Assembly: GCA_045807725.1 (NCBI GenBank)
Contig: JBJMGV010000065.1
Location: 1-64,000, forward strand
Source of the DNA: DATENM01 sp045807725
GTDB taxonomy: Bacteria; Acidobacteriota; Blastocatellia; UBA7656
DNA length: 64,000 nucleotides
Direction: 5' to 3'
Positions 1 through 8,450 of this stretch are shown here, piece after piece. The notes under the pieces are model-generated. The model saw nothing but the letters and a program-made list of their open reading frames with translations, was not told the origin of the DNA and did no database searches. A program made the translations under genes and the position numbers. Each line of letters begins with the position of its first letter. Position 1 is the first letter of the stretch.

Positions 1-1
1 C

Positions 2-292
2 GATCAGACGCCGCCACCCAACGACACCTTGCTGGTCGTCGAGGTGACGCGCGAAGGCGGCGGACTCGATCAGCAGGTCAAGCTCAACAACCGCCCGATG
101 CCTGTGACCGAGCTGGAAGGGACGCTCAAAGGCATCATCGAGCAACGCGCGCAGAATAATCCCGAAGCCGACAAGACGGTCTTCATCAAAGCGCCGAAAG
201 ACAAGCTCTACGGCGATATCGTCTCGGTCATTGACGCGGTCAAAGGCGCGGGCGCGCAACCCATCGGCCTTCAAATTGACTTTCTACAGTAG
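2..292 (+). CDS. exbD: ExbD/TolR family biopolymer transport protein (C-terminal part, 5' end outside window)
   Basis: The reading frame is open from the first bases and ends at a TAG at 290-292, so about 96 C-terminal residues are visible. They match the periplasmic domain of ExbD/TolR: a short strand region (LLVVEV), then 'TVFIKAPKDKLYGDIVSVID' followed by a KGAGAQPIGL ending, which is the usual close of the family. ExbD with ExbB forms the proton-driven inner-membrane motor that energises TonB- or Tol-dependent outer-membrane processes. The N-terminal membrane helix with its conserved Asp lies upstream and cannot be checked. The next gene, a lipoprotein, starts 22 bases downstream on the same strand and is probably co-transcribed. 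ExbD and TolR cannot be told apart from this fragment. Confidence 0.88.
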   Translation, partial: DQTPPPNDTLLVVEVTREGGGLDQQVKLNNRPMPVTELEGTLKGIIEQRAQNNPEADKTVFIKAPKDKLYGDIVSVIDAVKGAGAQPIGLQIDFLQ

Positions 293-314
293 CAAGGCAT
301 AGGAGGACTAATCC

Positions 315-1160
315 GTGAACCGAAAACGACACCCGGCGCTGTTGGCTGCGCTGCTGGCGGTGTTGATGATGACCGGCGGGTGCGGCGTCATCAACAAGCT
401 GCGCGCCAAGAATTCGCTCAACGAGGGCGTGCGTGAGTTCAACAAGGGCAAGTACGACGAGGCCGAGAAGAAATTCGGCGAGGCCGTCAGCCTCAGCCCT
501 GACCTCGCCAACGCCAAGCTCTTCCACGCCCGCACCATCTATCAACTGTACGATCAGCAACGCACGCCGGAAGCGGCGCAGAAGGCGATTGATGCTTATC
601 AGAACATCATCGACACCAGCAAAGATAACCCGCAGCTTCAGGACCAGGCGCTCGCCTTCCAGGCCGACATCTACGACAAGCTGACCAAGCAGGCGGAAGA
701 GAAAGGCGACGAGGGCAAGCAGAAGGCGGCAGAGTATCGCCAGAAGTATCACCAACTGCTTGAAGCGCGCGCGGCGCTGCCCGGTGCGAAAGACGAAACC
801 AAGGCGGCTGTCTTTTACAGCATCGGCCAGAGCTACTGGAGCGACGCCTTCAAGGCCACTCGCTCTTACATCAATTACGACCTCACGCTGAAACAGCCTA
901 TTCCGCCGGATAAGGCGAGCCAGGTCCGTCAGGTCATTCCGAAGTCGCTCGAATACCTGAACAAAGCGCTGGAATACAATCCGAATTACGCCGATGTCTG
1001 GACGATCAAGAAGCTCGCGCTGTTGCAGCAGAGTTTCATCACGACAGACCCGGCGCAGAAGCAGGCCATCATAAAAGAGGCGGATGCCGCCGGCAAGAAG
1101 GCGGAAGACTTGCGCAAACAGCAGGCGGCGGACGCCAACGCCAACGCCAAAGCCAGCTAA
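315..1160 (+). CDS. TPR-containing lipoprotein
   Basis: This is a 281-residue protein starting at GTG 315, chosen because AGGAGG at 301-306 lies 8 bases upstream. The N-terminus is a lipoprotein signal: basic MNRKRH, a hydrophobic stretch, then MTGGC with the lipidated Cys near residue 23. The mature part is alpha-helical with TPR-like units. One is near residues 37-70 (EFNKGKYDEAEKKFGEAVSL) and another is near residues 215-235 (SLEYLNKALEYNPNYADVW). The C-terminus is a low-complexity Ala/Asn tail. TPR lipoproteins act as periplasmic or outer-membrane scaffolds. The position behind exbD suggests an envelope role, but no specific function can be assigned. A strong intrinsic terminator follows. 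Confidence 0.85.
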   Translation: MNRKRHPALLAALLAVLMMTGGCGVINKLRAKNSLNEGVREFNKGKYDEAEKKFGEAVSLSPDLANAKLFHARTIYQLYDQQRTPEAAQKAIDAYQNIIDTSKDNPQLQDQALAFQADIYDKLTKQAEEKGDEGKQKAAEYRQKYHQLLEARAALPGAKDETKAAVFYSIGQSYWSDAFKATRSYINYDLTLKQPIPPDKASQVRQVIPKSLEYLNKALEYNPNYADVWTIKKLALLQQSFITTDPAQKQAIIKEADAAGKKAEDLRKQQAADANANAKAS

Positions 1161-1190
1161 GCAGGCGCGCTTCCCTCCTGTGCTAAAATT

Positions 1191-1225
1191 AAGGTGACAG
1201 CTTCTTCGGAGGCTGTCACCTTTTT
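1191..1225 (+). terminator. Rho-independent terminator
   Basis: An 11-bp perfect stem (1191-1201 with 1212-1222) has a 10-base loop and runs directly into a T tract. It lies 30 bases after the stop of the TPR lipoprotein and probably ends the exbD-lipoprotein transcript. Confidence 0.85.
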
Positions 1226-1254
1226 AATTTCAGGCGTCCTTGTTATGCTTTCAA

Positions 1255-1327
1255 GCGTGCGGCTCTCTTTGCTTGCCGAAGGTTTCTGATGCAGGCGCGT
1301 CAGAGGCAAACGAAGAGAGCCGCACGC
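1255..1327. repeat. 15-bp inverted repeat in the leader of rsh
   Basis: The arms GCGTGCGGCTCTCTT (1255-1269) and its exact complement (1313-1327) flank 43 bases. The right arm ends only 24 bases before the rsh start codon. There is no T tract, so it is not a simple terminator. It could be a transcript leader structure or a two-site operator. Confidence 0.7.
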
Positions 1328-1351
1328 GCATCAAGCCGCCGCTAAAACAAG

Positions 1352-3535
1352 ATGATTCGCTTCGAGACCATCGTCGAAAAAGTTCGCCAGAACCACCCCG
1401 GCGCAGATGAAGATCTGCTGCGCCGCGCTTACCTGTTCTCTGCCCGCCAGCATCGCGGCCAGATACGCAAATCCGGCGAGCCTTATCTCGTCCACCCGCT
1501 CGAAGTCGCCAACATCCTCGCCGACCTCAAGCTCGATCCGATCTGCGTCGCCACCGGACTGCTTCACGACACCGTCGAAGACACCGACACGACACTTCAA
1601 GATATCGAAGAGTATTTCGGCGCAGAGATATCCCACTTGGTTGATGGCCTGACGAAGATCAGCAAGCTCGATCACGCCTCGACCGAAGAGCGGCAGGCGC
1701 TCAATATGCGCAAGATGCTGCTGGCGATGGTCGATGACGTGCGCGTCGTGTTGGTGAAGCTCGCCGACCGCCTGCACAATATGCGAACGCTCGAATACAT
1801 GCACGGCGAGTCGCGCCGCCGCATCGCGCAAGAGACGCTCGACGTTTACGCGCCCATCGCTCACCGGCTCGGTATGAGCCGCGTGCGCGGCGAGTTGGAA
1901 GACCTCGCTTTTCGTTTTCTGGAACCGGAAGAGTATCAGAAGCTCAAAGAGTCGGTGGAGAGCCGCCGCGCCCGCCTCGACAAGTTCCTACAGGATGTCA
2001 CGGCTCGCATACGCCAGTTGGCGGAAGAGTCGAACATCCACATCACACTGATCGAGGGCCGGCTCAAGCGACTCTTCTCGATTCATCAGAAGCTCAAGCG
2101 CCAGCACATCACCATCGATCAGGTCTATGACCTCGTGGCCGTACGCATCATCACCGAGTCGGTGAAGGATTGCTACGCCGCGCTTGGCATCATCCACGCG
2201 GCGTGGAAGCCGATCCCGACGCGCTTCAAGGACTGGATCGCCATCCCGCGCGAGAACTTTTATCAATCATTGCACACGTCGGTGGTCGGCGACGGCGGCC
2301 AGCCATTTGAGGTGCAGATTCGCACGCTCGAAATGCACCAGATCGCCGAAGAAGGCATCGCCGCGCATTGGAAATACAAAGAGGGCCGGCGCGGCACGCA
2401 CACCGATGAAGACGAAGCCTTTGTCTGGCTCAAGCGCTTGATTGAATGGCAGCAGGAGGTCAAGGATTCGCGCGAGTTTCTCGATTCGCTGAAGCTCGAT
2501 CTCTATCCCAACGAAGTCTACTGCTTTACGCCGAAGGGCAAGGTGATCGAGCTGCCGCGCGGCGCGACGCCGATTGATTTCTCTTTCCAGATTCACACGC
2601 AGGTCGGGCTGACCACGAACGGCGCGAAGGTGAACGGGCGTATCGTGCCGCTGCGTTATCAGCTTCGCAATGGCGACGTGGTCGAGATTATGACTTCGCC
2701 CAACTCGCACCCGTCGCACGACTGGATGAACTTCGTCAAAACCTCGCGGGCGCGGTCGAAGATACGTCACTATCTGGCCGAATCTGAGCGGATGACGGCT
2801 ATCGAACTGGGCAAGAAGCTATTTGAAAAAGAGGCCGACCGCTACCGCCTGAGCCTGAAAAAGATGCTCTCGAACGGCGACCTCGACCGCCTCGCGCCCG
2901 ATTACGGCGTGGCGCGGGCCGAGGACCTGCTGGCCTCAATCGGCTACGGCAAGATGCTGCCGCGCAACCTCATCGCCAAGCTGCTGCCGCCCGACCGCGT
3001 CGCTGAGCTTGAGCAGGAAAAACGGCCCACGTTCAAGCAAGTCGTTAAGCGTGCGCTTGGACTAGAAGACCGCATCGTCGTCAAAGGCGTAGACGATCTG
3101 GTGGTCTATCGCGCGCGCTGCTGCAACCCGATTCGCGGCGAAGAGATCATCGGCTACATCACGCGCGGCAAGGGCGTCGCGGTGCATTCGACGCGCTGCC
3201 CGAATATGCCGAGCCTGTCGGTCAACCCCGAACGCATCATTGAAGTCGAGTGGATGAAGAGCGACGGCAATCACCCGGCGGCTTATCCAATCACGATGCG
3301 GCTGATGACCGAAGACCGTCCGGGGATGGTGGCTGATGTGACCAATGCCATTGCTACAGTCGGCACCAACATTCGCGACATTCGCGCATCGCTCGACAAC
3401 GAAGGGCGCGGCCAGTTGGTCTTGACCGCAGAGATATTCGACCTTAAGCACCTCGAACGGATCACTGCCGCGCTCAAGGGCGTCAAAGGCGTGATGGATG
3501 TCGAGCGCATCAGCGGCGAGCCGGCGGCGGATTAG
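1352..3535 (+). CDS. rsh: Bifunctional (p)ppGpp synthetase/hydrolase (RelA/SpoT homologue)
   Basis: This 727-residue protein is the usual length for a long RSH enzyme. The domains appear in order. The HD hydrolase has H48 in LVHPLEV, H72-D73, the E76-D77 motif and LADRLHNMRTL. The synthetase domain carries KDWIAIPRENFYQSLHTSV near residues 290-310. A TGS domain with YCFTPKGKVIELPRGATPID lies near 390-420. A Cys-containing segment (RARCCNP...TRCPNM) precedes a C-terminal ACT domain at about 646-720. Both catalytic halves look intact, so it should make and degrade (p)ppGpp in the stringent response. The position usually Gly in the NGYQSLHT motif is Phe; this position also varies in other phyla. 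The start ATG 1352 has only a weak ribosome site. A terminator separates it from the upstream operon. Confidence 0.96.
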   Translation: MIRFETIVEKVRQNHPGADEDLLRRAYLFSARQHRGQIRKSGEPYLVHPLEVANILADLKLDPICVATGLLHDTVEDTDTTLQDIEEYFGAEISHLVDGLTKISKLDHASTEERQALNMRKMLLAMVDDVRVVLVKLADRLHNMRTLEYMHGESRRRIAQETLDVYAPIAHRLGMSRVRGELEDLAFRFLEPEEYQKLKESVESRRARLDKFLQDVTARIRQLAEESNIHITLIEGRLKRLFSIHQKLKRQHITIDQVYDLVAVRIITESVKDCYAALGIIHAAWKPIPTRFKDWIAIPRENFYQSLHTSVVGDGGQPFEVQIRTLEMHQIAEEGIAAHWKYKEGRRGTHTDEDEAFVWLKRLIEWQQEVKDSREFLDSLKLDLYPNEVYCFTPKGKVIELPRGATPIDFSFQIHTQVGLTTNGAKVNGRIVPLRYQLRNGDVVEIMTSPNSHPSHDWMNFVKTSRARSKIRHYLAESERMTAIELGKKLFEKEADRYRLSLKKMLSNGDLDRLAPDYGVARAEDLLASIGYGKMLPRNLIAKLLPPDRVAELEQEKRPTFKQVVKRALGLEDRIVVKGVDDLVVYRARCCNPIRGEEIIGYITRGKGVAVHSTRCPNMPSLSVNPERIIEVEWMKSDGNHPAAYPITMRLMTEDRPGMVADVTNAIATVGTNIRDIRASLDNEGRGQLVLTAEIFDLKHLERITAALKGVKGVMDVERISGEPAAD

Positions 3536-3648
3536 CGGCTGGGTAGATGATTTGAATGATCGGCAAGTAGACGACCACCGCTGGCCTGACGTGATTCACT
3601 CCTCGATGATTTCATCTCGATGCAACGAGCGCGCCCGACCGTCGCGTG

Positions 3649-3677
3649 TGGACAAGCACCCGCGCATCTGAGATAAT
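3649..3677 (+). promoter_or_regulatory. Sigma-70-type promoter upstream of ridA
   Basis: TGGACA (3649-3654), a 17-base spacer and GATAAT (3672-3677) lie about 45 bases before the ridA start. This would let ridA be transcribed apart from rsh. Confidence 0.5.
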
Positions 3678-3725
3678 TTGCAATTTCAGCGAGGTGTCCG
3701 ATTCTTATCTGTGGAGTCAAGCCAG

Positions 3726-4106
3726 GTGAAAGAACGCATCCAAACCGACGACGCGCCGCAGGCCATCGGCCCATATTCGCAGGCAGTCAAAGCCAACGGG
3801 TTCGTCTTCGCGTCGGGTCAGATACCGCTGGACCCGGCGACGATGCAGATCATCGAAGGCGGCATACGCGAGCAGACCGAGCGCGTGATGCGAAACCTCG
3901 CCGCCGTGTTGGAAGCCGCCGGCAGCAGCCTGAACCGCGCCGTCAAGACGACGGTTTACCTGGCGGATATGAACGAATTTGCGACGATGAATGAAGTCTA
4001 TGGCGGTTTCTTCGGCGACGTGCCGCCGGCCCGCGCGACGGTCGAAGTCAGACGCCTGCCGCGCGACGTGCGCGTCGAGATAGACGTGATTGCGTTAGCG
4101 GATTAA
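3726..4106 (+). CDS. ridA: RidA family enamine/imine deaminase
   Basis: This is 126 residues from GTG 3726, matching the usual 125-130 of the family. The start is supported by GGAG at 3713-3716, 9 bases upstream; a longer frame extends upstream without family similarity. Family signatures are visible: APQAIGPYSQAV at the N-terminus, FASGQIPLDP, QTERVMRNLAAVLEAAG, and the active-site region PPARATVEVRRLPRDVRVEI containing the key Arg. RidA hydrolyses reactive 2-aminoacrylate and related imines released by PLP enzymes, protecting cytosolic PLP enzymes. It is followed by a hairpin element and converges with rpmB. Confidence 0.95.
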   Translation: MKERIQTDDAPQAIGPYSQAVKANGFVFASGQIPLDPATMQIIEGGIREQTERVMRNLAAVLEAAGSSLNRAVKTTVYLADMNEFATMNEVYGGFFGDVPPARATVEVRRLPRDVRVEIDVIALAD

Positions 4107-4111
4107 CAGGT

Positions 4112-4228
4112 GGGAATTTTGGATTTTGGATTGCTGATTTTGGATTTTGGATTGGCGAAATTAATTGGGTTTGAGCGGGCTGGACTGGTTCCTCAATCCA
4201 AAATCGACAATCCAAAATCCAAAATCGG
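4112..4228. repeat. Composite hairpin element, GGATTTTGGATT word
   Basis: The left arm (4112-4155) is tandem GGATTTTGGATT-type words and the right arm (4193-4228) is their complement, around an unrelated loop. It starts 5 bases after the ridA stop and ends exactly at the rpmB stop, so it fills the convergent gap and could terminate both genes. Related copies occur at 28964-29048 and 42846-42943. Confidence 0.9.
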
Positions 4229-4420
4229 TTAGGCCGCTTTGACAACTTTGCCGGCCTTCAGGCAGCGCGTGCAGACGCGAACGCGCTGGGCGCGACCGCT
4301 GATGAGCGCGCGTACCGCTTGCAGGTTGGGGTTGAAGCGGCGATTCGTCCGGTTGTTCGCGTGCGAAACGCGATGACCGAACTGCGGCCCCTTGCCGCAG
4401 ACATCGCACCGTTTTGACAT
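4229..4420 (-). CDS. rpmB: Large ribosomal subunit protein bL28
   Basis: This is a 63-residue protein beginning MSKRCDVCGKGPQFGHRVSH, with NRRFNPNLQ in the middle, typical of L28. Four cysteines (CDVC near the N-terminus and CTRC near the C-terminus) form the zinc-binding C+ form of the protein. The start at 4420 is supported by a GGAGGT ribosome site (complement at 4429-4434). The protein is part of the 50S subunit. The gene stands alone here, convergent with ridA and divergent from the parvulin lipoprotein gene. Confidence 0.96.
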   Translation of the reverse strand: MSKRCDVCGKGPQFGHRVSHANNRTNRRFNPNLQAVRALISGRAQRVRVCTRCLKAGKVVKAA

Positions 4421-4521
4421 GATCCTACACCTCCGATGAGAATTTTGTGATGAAAGCAAAACGCAAGTTTAACACGGACGGCATGTGTGTCGTCAATTCA
4501 ATTTTGCGAAGGAGCAACGAC

Positions 4522-5736
4522 GTGTTCAGGTCCTCAAAGACTACCCTGGCAGCAATTATCATCCTCGCCTCCCTGCTGGCCGCCGCCTGCAAGAATGGCG
4601 GCAAGGCCGACAACAGTGAAGCCGTCGCCAAAATCGGCTCGCGCGAAATCACTATGAAGCAGGTGGACAGCGCCATCAAAGATCAGCTCGATCAGGCCGG
4701 TGGCGGCACGCTGACACCCGCCGAACTGGTCGCCGCGCGGCTAGCCGCGCTCGACAAGCTCATCCAGGACGAGGCGCTGTTTCAGCGAGCGCAGAAAGAC
4801 AACCTTGTGCCCGATGACAACAAGGTAAACCAGGAGATACAGCGCCGCAAGCAACAGGCCAACCTCACCGAAGACCAGTTTCAGGCGCAGATAAAGGCCG
4901 CCGGTCTCAACGAAGAAGAAGTGCGTGACAAGATTCGCCGAGAGCTGGCGCTGACCGCGTTGCGTGACGCGCAGAACGCGCGCGTGGCACAGCCAACGAC
5001 CGCCGAGATCGAGAAGTACTTCAACGAGCACCAGAGCGAGTTTCGCGCCGAGCGCGGCGTTGACCTTTCCATCATCGTTACCGACCCGGCCAACAACAGC
5101 GCGGCAGACGACGCAATCGGCGACGCGCAGGCCGAACAGAAAATCAAGAGGATTTACGACCAGCTCCGTAGCGGCAATGATTTTGCGACGCTGGCCGCGC
5201 AAGCCAGTGAAGACCCGAACACCGCTGTGCGCAGCGGCGCGGTCGGGTTCCGCACAGAGGATCAACTGCGGCAGATGTTCCCGACGCGCCCGGAACTGGC
5301 GAGCCGGCTGATGGGGATGACCACGGGCCAGTATACCGAGCCGATTCAGGATAACACGTCGAAGGCGTGGTACATCATCAAGGTCAATACCAAGATTGAG
5401 CAGGCACGCAACCTCTCGCTCGATGACGTGCGCGCCAACATCACCAACGCCATCACGCAACAGCGTCAGGGCATCCTGTTGAACGCGCTGGTCGCCAACG
5501 TCGTCAACGAAGCGGGCGTCAAGAATTACCTCGCCGAGCGCATCGTGCAGAACCCGCAGATCATCAGCGAGATGAAGCCGTCAGAGCTACTCAATCAATC
5601 GCAGCCGCAGCAACAGCCGCAACAATCGCAGCCGCGTTTTGAAAATCAAAACCGTGCGCCGGCCAACGCCAACCGCCCGGCCAACGCGAACACCGGCGCG
5701 GCCAGCCGCCCGGCTGCTGCGAACACCAACCGATGA
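4522..5736 (+). CDS. SurA/PpiC-like peptidyl-prolyl isomerase lipoprotein
   Basis: This is 404 residues from GTG 4522, supported by AAGGAG at 4509-4514; an upstream ATG in the same frame would bury the signal peptide. The N-terminus MFRSSK plus a hydrophobic stretch ends at LLAAAC, a lipoprotein cleavage site with Cys near residue 23. A SurA-N-like helical region (EITMKQVDSAI ... KLIQDEALFQRA) follows. Next comes a parvulin-type domain with FRAERGVDLSIIV, DFATLAAQASEDPNTAVRSG and a WYIIKV ending. The last 60 residues are Gln/Pro/Asn/Ala-rich and disordered. It probably acts as a periplasmic chaperone or isomerase for exported proteins. The classical parvulin active site is only partly conserved, so a pure chaperone role is possible. 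Confidence 0.87.
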   Translation: MFRSSKTTLAAIIILASLLAAACKNGGKADNSEAVAKIGSREITMKQVDSAIKDQLDQAGGGTLTPAELVAARLAALDKLIQDEALFQRAQKDNLVPDDNKVNQEIQRRKQQANLTEDQFQAQIKAAGLNEEEVRDKIRRELALTALRDAQNARVAQPTTAEIEKYFNEHQSEFRAERGVDLSIIVTDPANNSAADDAIGDAQAEQKIKRIYDQLRSGNDFATLAAQASEDPNTAVRSGAVGFRTEDQLRQMFPTRPELASRLMGMTTGQYTEPIQDNTSKAWYIIKVNTKIEQARNLSLDDVRANITNAITQQRQGILLNALVANVVNEAGVKNYLAERIVQNPQIISEMKPSELLNQSQPQQQPQQSQPRFENQNRAPANANRPANANTGAASRPAAANTNR

Positions 5737-5738
5737 GC

Positions 5739-5863
5739 CAGGAGCCAGGAGGCAGGAAGCAGGAGGCAGTTAAGAAGGGTGCTGTAAGAGTCCGGCATCT
5801 TTCTTAATTGGGACAACCGCCTGCTCATTCCTGCCTCCTGCTTCCTGCCTCCTGCTTCCTGCC
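5739..5863. repeat. Composite hairpin element, CAGGAGGCAGGA word
   Basis: The left arm (about 5739-5776) repeats an AGGAGGCAGGAAGC-like word; the right arm (5831-5860) is its complement. The core 19 bp (5751-5769 with 5831-5849) pair perfectly, and an inner TTAAGAA/TTCTTAA pair extends the fold. The right arm ends at the base before the ATG of the next gene, which therefore has no normal Shine-Dalgarno. Confidence 0.9.
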
Positions 5864-7741
<1,878 letters not shown>

Positions 7742-7765
7742 AACGTGATATGTGATGCGTAGGGC

Positions 7766-7852
7766 GTGAAGCATCGCCGCATAGCGGCGGATGAGTGAAG
7801 CATCGCCGCGTAGCGGTGGGTGAGTGAAGCATCGCCGCGTAGCGGCGGTTGA
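7766..7852. repeat. 29-bp tandem repeat, three copies
   Basis: Three head-to-tail copies start at 7766, 7795 and 7824. Each contains a small hairpin (CGCCGC-RTA-GCGGYG) and begins GTGAAGCATC. There is no coding potential. Confidence 0.85.
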
Positions 7853-7954
7853 GTTTAGCCAGGCGTTTCAACGCCTGGAAGGCAACGGCGCGGTGATCGC
7901 GTCGCGTCAGCGACGCCTGAATGCCCGCCGATTCAAGCGTCGCTGACGCGACGC
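7843..7954. repeat. Dispersed palindromic element, copy A
   Basis: A segment from about 7843 to 7923 closely matches 57104-57190, including TTTAGCCAGGCGTTTCAACG and a shared GATCGCGTCGCGTCAGCGAC stretch. Inside it are nested inverted repeats. CCAGGCGTTTCAACGCCTGG is a near-perfect palindrome, and a 24-base arm at 7899-7922 pairs with 7931-7954 with one mismatch. Copy B is the fuller form. Confidence 0.85.
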
Positions 7955-7972
7955 CCAACAATGCGGCCCTCA

Positions 7973-8180
7973 GGTGCAGGCACTAAAGTACCTGCCTAAA
8001 TTCATCTGCCGCTACGCGGCATGCGGTGCAGGCATTGAAATGCCTTGCTAAATTCATCTGCCGCTACGCGGCCATCGGTGCAGGTGTTTCAACGCCTCCC
8101 TAAATTCATCTGCCGCTACGCGGCCATCAGTGCAGGCGTTGAAATGCCTGCCTAAATTCAGTTGCCGCTATGCGGCAGAA
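7973..8180. repeat. 52-bp period tandem array
   Basis: The word TAAATTCATCTGCCGCTACG recurs at 7997, 8049 and 8101, and a shortened variant at 8153, exactly 52 bases apart each time. A partial unit precedes it at 7973. Each unit has two small hairpins: GCCGC-TAC-GCGGC, and a second with GCAGG...CCTGC arms. The arms of the second hairpin vary between units, partly in a paired manner. It lies in the 709-base gap before dnaE, which holds no credible gene. Confidence 0.88.
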
Positions 8181-8203
8181 CCCGCCACTCTACCTATCTA
8201 TTT

Positions 8204-8234
8204 TCTTCCACAGCTTTTCCACACAGTTTCCACA
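8204..8234 (+). promoter_or_regulatory. Three DnaA-box-like sites at 11-bp spacing
   Basis: TCTTCCACA (8204), TTTTCCACA (8215) and GTTTCCACA (8226) are one to three mismatches from TTATCCACA. They repeat every 11 bases, one helical turn, about 220 bases upstream of dnaE. They could bind DnaA and tie dnaE expression to replication. No dnaA or dnaN gene or AT-rich unwinding region is nearby, so this is not proposed as the origin. Confidence 0.4.
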
Positions 8235-8313
8235 GGATAATCGTTGCTATTCAAGATGTTGGGCACCGCAAGGAATACGCCACAATTTGTGGTGTACACT
8301 TCGAGCCGCGCTG

Positions 8314-8322
8314 TGCTACACT
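8314..8322 (+). promoter_or_regulatory. Possible extended -10 promoter of dnaE
   Basis: TGCTACACT fits an extended -10 element. No good -35 is seen. It lies about 130 bases before the dnaE start, downstream of the DnaA-like boxes. Confidence 0.3.
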
Positions 8323-8450
8323 GCCGTCCCGTAGATGACGGTGAGTAACGAGCAGGTCGAGTCCTCAGAGGTCAAACGCAGGCACAACTTTAAATCGCTC
8401 AAGCGGCGTCCCCAAAGCCGCGCGAGCCTTGCTGGTCTCATAAGAATGCC

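Noticed and set aside
7766..8180. CRISPR array
   Set aside because: The 29-bp copies are head to tail with no spacers, and the 52-bp units are similar along their whole length rather than alternating repeat and unique spacer. No cas genes are present.
8200..8340. Chromosomal replication origin
   Set aside because: Only three imperfect DnaA-like boxes, no AT-rich unwinding region, and no dnaA, dnaN, gidA or parAB genes nearby.
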